From Blastocatellia bacterium (GTDB taxonomy: Bacteria > Acidobacteriota > Blastocatellia > Chloracidobacteriales > Chloracidobacteriaceae): a stretch of DNA of 64,000 bases. Both the position numbers and the translations under genes were made by a program. The stretch's first letter is position 1. Every line of letters begins with the position of its first letter. The notes beneath the pieces were generated by a model. The model ran no database searches and was not told the DNA's origin. It worked only from the letters and a program-made list of their open reading frames with translations. The stretch covers positions 62,001 to 126,000 of the forward strand of contig JAIBAN010000005.1 in NCBI GenBank assembly GCA_019695185.1. Reading direction: 5' to 3'. Of this stretch, positions 59,873-64,000 are shown piece by piece.

Positions 59873-62307
59873 ACCGCAAATTTCGAGCATTGGTTTTGAT
59901 TGCCTTATGTTGCGTTCCGTTTCTCGGAATGCCCCTCCCCACCCGCGCCTGTGGACCCGATTTTGACGAGGCTGTTTTTACCTATACCAAACATCCTGAT
60001 TTCCCGCTGGAAGTGTATGCCAAGGGAAACCTGGGCGTGCTGCAATCCAGTTATGCCTGGTCCTATTTGATTGTGGCCTATCGGTACCTGAATGACATTG
60101 GGCTGGAACCGGCGGAACAAACGGCTGCCGTCAATGTCTGGAACACCAAACTGGGAACCGGCCCGGCTCCGGCCACACCGCCCGAAGACCCGGAAGCGGA
60201 ATGGACCAAAGAATGGTTTGCGGCCCGTGCCACCGTTCCCAACCTCAACCAGCCGCCAAAACCGGCGATTTACCGCCGGGGTGCAGAGGAATACGTCACC
60301 ATTTTGAACATCACGCCCGAAGCCTTCCATGTGGCGGCCCTGACCCTGACCGAGCGAATCAAAAAATACAGTGCCGCCAGTCCCGTGGTCCGTGATTGGG
60401 TCGCCGCCCAGGACCAGGTTTTTTCCAACGACGGTAAAACATTGGCCGTGCCGGCAGCAGCAACCGGCGCTGACAAATTGGTGGCGGCAGACCGAAATTA
60501 CCAAATCGCGGCGGCGTATTTTTATGCCGCTCAGTTTGATGAGGCCGCCAAACGGTTTGAAGCGATTGCCTCCGATTCGGCTTCGCCCTGGAAATCACTG
60601 GCACCCTATCTGGTGGCCCGGTGTCATTACCGTAAAACCAGCGAACCGAAAGTCACCGAAGAACAGAAAATCACCTTTCTGGAACAATGTGAAAAGCAAT
60701 GTGAAAAGGTGCTGGCAGCCAAACCGGTCAATGAATACAGCGAAGCGGCTGCCCGGCTGCTCCGCCGGGCCAGAGTTGATTTGGTGGACCTCAAGCTGGC
60801 GAAATCCGAGGAATCCATCCGCAATGCCGAAAAACGCAAGCTGTTTGACGGTGCCATTTCAGCCACAGCCAAAGGGCTGCTACGCAAAAATTCGGGCGAA
60901 GGGTTTGGCAAAAACCTGTGGGATTTCAGTTCCCTGCTCGACCAGGAGATTGACCTCTGGGAAACGGTTTCCTACAACATCGTCAATCGCAAATTTGCCC
61001 AGCTTCCACCGGTGCGGTTGCAGGACGATGTGACGGACTGGGTGCTGGTTTTTCAGACCAGAGACACGGACGCCCGTGATTACGCCATTGCCAAATGGGA
61101 GAAAGGCCGGCAATTGCCCTGGCTGATGGCAGCCCTGGCAAAAGTTGACGGGAAACATCCCAAAACCCAGTCGTTGCTTGCTGAAGCGGCCAAAATCCAG
61201 CCAGCTTCACCGGCTTTTGAAATGACGGTGTACCATCAGATTCGGCTGACCTTGGAATCCGGCAAAAACGCTGAAGTCCGCGCCATGCTTGACAATTTTC
61301 TCAAAACCCAGGGGGCCGGGCTGCGCCCCTCGGCCCGCAACCAGTTTATCGGGTTACAATTGCAAACAGCCAAAAATGTTTCCGAATTGTTGAAGTTCGC
61401 CCTCCGGAAACCGGTGACCACGACCAATGCTTCAGACTATAACCAGCTTCCGCTGGACGTGCCCAACGCCGGTTATTACTCAGAAGACCCGAACTTTGCC
61501 AAGACCCGGCTGGAGTTGCTCCAAAAACCTTTGTTGGACTCGGACGCAACGCGGCTGCTCAATCAAGGATTGCCCCTTTCCCTGCTTAAAGATGCAGCTC
61601 AGGATAAAACCCTGCCCAACGAAATCCGCAAACGGGTGGCCATTGCGGTGTGGGTCAAAGCAGCCTTGCTCAACAATCACGTGATTGGCCGGTTGGTGGC
61701 CCCAACCGTCGAAGCCCTGGAGCCGGAGTTGAAGGAGCATACGCAGGCGTACCTGACAGCCGACACGGATGCCAAGGCGACGTTTGCCATGATTTTTGCA
61801 ATTTTACGCTCTCCGGGATTGCGGCCCTATGTGGATGACGGGTTCCCCCGTGAAACGGCGCTGGGAAAAATGGATGAATTCCGCAATAACTGGTGGTGCC
61901 GGTTTGACGACCCGGTGGAACTCACGATTGACCCCTTTGAAAAACAATACCTGATGCAGTATGACGAGCAGGGCAATCCCAAACCAAGGCCCAAATTTGA
62001 AGCGGCTGCTTTTTACTTTCCCCCGGCTTTTCTGACTCAGGAGCAGAAAGCCGCCGGGTTGAAGGAATGGCAACAGTTGACCACCATTCCCACCGCGCCG
62101 AATTTCCTGTGTCGCCAGGTGGTTGATTGGGTGAAACAAAATCCGACCGACCCCCGCAATGCGGAGGCCCTGCATCTGGCCGTGCGGGCCACCCGCTATG
62201 GCTGCACGGACGACACCACCACCAAATTTTCCAAGGAGGCGTTTCAGGTCTTGAAAAAACAATACCCGCAAACCGAATGGGCCAAAAAGACGAAGTATTA
62301 TTTTTAG
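59869..62307 (+). CDS. Large secreted protein of unknown function
   Basis: An 812-residue exported protein. The ATG at 59869 overlaps the previous stop (ATGA) and begins a signal peptide (ALVLIALCCVPFLGMPLPTRA) followed directly by CGPDFDEAVFTY. No enzyme motif is recognised. Much of the chain is predicted helical; segments such as YQIAAAYFYAAQFDEAAKRFEAIASD resemble TPR/Sel1-type repeats. It is co-translated with the DUF3142 protein. The Cys right after the signal sequence could be a lipoprotein lipidation site, although the preceding residues are not a good lipobox. Homologues appear mainly in Acidobacteriota and similar phyla in my recollection; this is unverified. Confidence 0.7.
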   Translation: MNRKFRALVLIALCCVPFLGMPLPTRACGPDFDEAVFTYTKHPDFPLEVYAKGNLGVLQSSYAWSYLIVAYRYLNDIGLEPAEQTAAVNVWNTKLGTGPAPATPPEDPEAEWTKEWFAARATVPNLNQPPKPAIYRRGAEEYVTILNITPEAFHVAALTLTERIKKYSAASPVVRDWVAAQDQVFSNDGKTLAVPAAATGADKLVAADRNYQIAAAYFYAAQFDEAAKRFEAIASDSASPWKSLAPYLVARCHYRKTSEPKVTEEQKITFLEQCEKQCEKVLAAKPVNEYSEAAARLLRRARVDLVDLKLAKSEESIRNAEKRKLFDGAISATAKGLLRKNSGEGFGKNLWDFSSLLDQEIDLWETVSYNIVNRKFAQLPPVRLQDDVTDWVLVFQTRDTDARDYAIAKWEKGRQLPWLMAALAKVDGKHPKTQSLLAEAAKIQPASPAFEMTVYHQIRLTLESGKNAEVRAMLDNFLKTQGAGLRPSARNQFIGLQLQTAKNVSELLKFALRKPVTTTNASDYNQLPLDVPNAGYYSEDPNFAKTRLELLQKPLLDSDATRLLNQGLPLSLLKDAAQDKTLPNEIRKRVAIAVWVKAALLNNHVIGRLVAPTVEALEPELKEHTQAYLTADTDAKATFAMIFAILRSPGLRPYVDDGFPRETALGKMDEFRNNWWCRFDDPVELTIDPFEKQYLMQYDEQGNPKPRPKFEAAAFYFPPAFLTQEQKAAGLKEWQQLTTIPTAPNFLCRQVVDWVKQNPTDPRNAEALHLAVRATRYGCTDDTTTKFSKEAFQVLKKQYPQTEWAKKTKYYF

Positions 62308-62373
62308 GTGACCGGCGCTTGGCGGGATTCGGTTTGAGTTTCCGGCTGTGTTTCAAGCTGTGACAGGAAATGG

Positions 62374-62404
62374 AAAGCGGTGCCCAACTGGCACCGCTTT
62401 TTTT
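62374..62404 (+). terminator. Intrinsic terminator after the DUF3142 operon
   Basis: AAAGCGGTGCC (62374-62384) and GGCACCGCTTT (62390-62400) form an 11-bp stem with a 5-nt loop, followed by T to 62404. It is a strong rho-independent terminator 66 nt after the stop. Confidence 0.92.
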
Positions 62405-62426
62405 CGGCTGCATTCCCCAAGGGGGT

Positions 62427-63356
62427 TCAAACAAGTGCAATGGTTTTGCTTAACCGAGGTTCCAGGCTGGTTTTGGAGTGAATCCACAACACATCCTCAT
62501 ATTCGGTGTTTTCAATATTTCCCAGCAGCGGAACCAATTGCAGGCGATGGCGGAAAAACACCCGTTCAGTCGTAATGCCATACGGGTCATATCCCAAACG
62601 GCACATGAAATCGGCAACCTGGGCCCGACTTGACCCGCCCCGCTCCAAATGTTCCTGAACAAATTCCGTCACCACAAAGGGCCGCCATTGGGTCAGGGTC
62701 TGGGTCAATCCTTTGAGGACCTTGTATTCAAACCCTTCCACATCAATCTTGAGCAGCTTAACCGGCTGCGGATTGGCCCGCAAAACTTCATCGCCAACCT
62801 TGACCTCGACTTCATACGACCGTTGCACCAGGGCTTCATCCTGATAGGCCGTCATGGACCCGGTTCCGGTATGGTCCGACGTCAGGTTCAGGCGGAAGGT
62901 CGTGGCCGTATCGGCCAGGCCCATTTCGTGCAGGGTCACTTGTGGCAGCCGGTTGGAGCGCAGGGTTTCCTTGAGTACCGCAATACATTCCGGATTCGGT
63001 TCGAAACATTCAACCGACCCGGATTCAGTCACAATCGCGGCGGCTTGCAACATAATCATGCCAATATTGGCACCAATATCCACAAACCGTTCACCGGGTT
63101 TCAAGAGCGCCTGTAACAGAAGCTGAATGTCCAGTTCGTAATACCGCCCCAAAAAAAAGGTCATGCGCTCCGACCAGTCCGCCAGATTCAGATTCATCCA
63201 ATAGCCATGCCATTTCCCTTTGATCTTTTGTTTGGGAGCATCCTTCCAGAGATGATCATACTGGTTTCCCAATATATGCAGCTTGGAAAGTAAAAAACCC
63301 CAGCCGGGTAATTCAGCTCGGGTGTAGGGAAGCAAAACATAGGCCAGTCTGGGCAT
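62427..63356 (-). CDS. FkbM-family methyltransferase
   Basis: A 309-residue S-adenosylmethionine-dependent methyltransferase. Motif I is RFVDIGANIGMIMLQAAAIV, followed by the acidic VECFEPNPECIAVL; the FkbM signature VKLLKIDVEGFEYKVLKGL is present. Members O-methylate sugars or small molecules. The N-terminal 80 residues (MPRLAYVLLPYTRAELPGWGFLL) add a helical cap. AAAGGAG lies 6 nt before the ATG. It is monocistronic, with no sugar or polyketide genes nearby, so the substrate is open. Confidence 0.9.
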   Translation of the reverse strand: MPRLAYVLLPYTRAELPGWGFLLSKLHILGNQYDHLWKDAPKQKIKGKWHGYWMNLNLADWSERMTFFLGRYYELDIQLLLQALLKPGERFVDIGANIGMIMLQAAAIVTESGSVECFEPNPECIAVLKETLRSNRLPQVTLHEMGLADTATTFRLNLTSDHTGTGSMTAYQDEALVQRSYEVEVKVGDEVLRANPQPVKLLKIDVEGFEYKVLKGLTQTLTQWRPFVVTEFVQEHLERGGSSRAQVADFMCRLGYDPYGITTERVFFRHRLQLVPLLGNIENTEYEDVLWIHSKTSLEPRLSKTIALV

Positions 63357-63758
63357 AAAAAACTCCTTTGCAACAACTGGAAACCTGAATCGGGTGAATC
63401 AAGGTTTCCAGCAGACTTGAACCGGATGCGACAGGGGCTGACCCTGGGTAGGCTAATTCGGTACCTCAGGGCACTTGCTGCATTTTCCACCTGCAACCTG
63501 CGGGCCAAACTTTGAAACGTTAATTGGCACCCGCTTGGCTGCAACTTGAAAATGTGCCCCTGAACTCAGGGATAGATTGCTCACACCCGAATCCGGGTCT
63601 CAGTCCGGCAGGTTTTCCTCATCGAAAAAGTGACTTGGAATCCCTGGTACTTTCATTCACATCCCGGTGTGAGAAATCAATAGCACCAGTTTCTTGCAAA
63701 ATTATTTCAATGCCAAACATCTGTTGATTGTTTCCCGTGGTGGGGCAACCGGGTCGGG
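63357..63758. other. Intergenic stretch with one inverted repeat
   Basis: 402 nt without a recognisable gene. A perfect 10-bp inverted repeat CTGGAAACCT (63377-63386)/AGGTTTCCAG (63402-63411) lies 20 nt upstream of the FkbM start and could be a regulatory hairpin or the terminator of the aldo/keto reductase gene entering from the right. A weaker repeat of CTCAGGGCAC-like sequence (63466-63575) is seen. No tRNA-like fold was found. Confidence 0.4.
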
Positions 63759-64000
63759 TCAGGAGGTCGCCGCCTTTCCGGCGGTTTCAATTTCTTCAAT
63801 TTCAGCAATACTGAGGCGGAATTCCAGGGCACCTTTGATTCCACCTACCTGTTCCGGGCTGCGGACCCCAACAATTGCGCCGGTCACTGAAGGAAGCCGC
63901 AAGGTCCAGGCGATGGCGACTTCACCGGCAGTACGTCCGTGGCGGGCTCCGATTTCCTTGAGTTTTTCAGCTATCCTCAAATTGGTGGTCAGTTGCGGTT
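63759..64000 (-). CDS. Aldo/keto reductase, C-terminal part (runs off the window)
   Basis: An open minus-strand frame enters from beyond 64000 and ends at 63759, giving 79 visible codons. The residues LKEIGARHGRTAGEVAIAWTLRLPSVTGAIVGVRSPEQV are the cofactor-binding C-terminal helix and turn of the AKR superfamily, where G-x-R-S-P-E-Q recognises the NADPH 2'-phosphate. The catalytic Asp-Tyr-Lys-His set lies outside the window. It is an NADPH-dependent oxidoreductase of the aldehyde/ketone-reducing type. Confidence 0.85.
   Translation of the reverse strand, partial: PQLTTNLRIAEKLKEIGARHGRTAGEVAIAWTLRLPSVTGAIVGVRSPEQVGGIKGALEFRLSIAEIEEIETAGKAATS

Noticed and set aside
63357-63758. A tRNA or small RNA gene in the right-hand intergenic region
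   Set aside because: No acceptor stem with T-loop consensus could be drawn; only one short inverted repeat is present.

Overview
The window looks like the chromosome of a free-living Gram-negative heterotroph of about 54 % G+C. Acidobacteriota, probably near Blastocatellia, is my best guess. It rests on family content rather than a marker gene: a fused E2-E1 2-oxoglutarate decarboxylase (Kgd), a DUF1800/DUF1501 secreted pair, dockerin-tailed secreted hydrolases, and a soluble Ser/Thr kinase with TPRs. No rRNA, tRNA, CRISPR array, transposase or phage gene was found. Both window edges cut a gene (an alpha/beta hydrolase at 1-200, an aldo/keto reductase at 63759-64000).

Layout. 0.2-10.3 kb: tRNA editing (AlaX), a crotonase, a secreted GH44 glycanase behind a structured leader, and a fatty-acid beta-oxidation run (thiolase, Clp-fold serine proteinase, FadJ-like fusion), then OsmC. 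10.4-21 kb: secreted and LysM proteins, a WGR-DUF4132 giant with an MtnX-like phosphatase, TrmL, and a double SWIM-finger protein. 21-26 kb: DUF1501 and Ig-repeat DUF1800 exported proteins. 26-36.6 kb: glycosyltransferase, proline iminopeptidase, Kgd, a zinc-ribbon/ATP-grasp pair, two oxidoreductases and thioredoxin. 36.9-44.5 kb: a TPR/ankyrin protein, two tandem phosphofructokinases with pyrophosphate-type signatures coupled to a Kir-type K+ channel, and a YegI-like kinase. 44.6-50 kb: a dockerin-tailed M14 carboxypeptidase and a TPR protein. 49.9-56.5 kb: a likely acyl-modifying cluster (KAS III homologue, alpha/beta hydrolase, crotonase, adenylate-forming enzyme, MBL hydrolase, epimerase). 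56.6-64 kb: secreted proteins, Ser/Thr kinase, DUF3142 protein and FkbM methyltransferase.

The most unusual feature is a set of nine intergenic tandem arrays between 5 and 45 kb. Most are built of 7-bp units (GAATTGA, GGACTGA, CTGAACC, GAGTTTT); one is built of a 9-bp unit. Most are paired as inverted arms that could fold into long hairpins. They start at or within about 20 nt of stop codons, and twice the stop codon itself is part of a repeat unit. In the TGA-containing families with a gene directly upstream, the first arm after the stop nearly always has the orientation that carries TGA. Because 7 is not a multiple of 3, such an array closes all three reading frames within 21 nt. None of these arrays was seen from 45 to 64 kb. 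Other regulatory signals include duplicated TGTAAACATGTTTACA palindromes around the acyl cluster and a TAGAC-N5-GTCTA palindrome in a possible trxA promoter.
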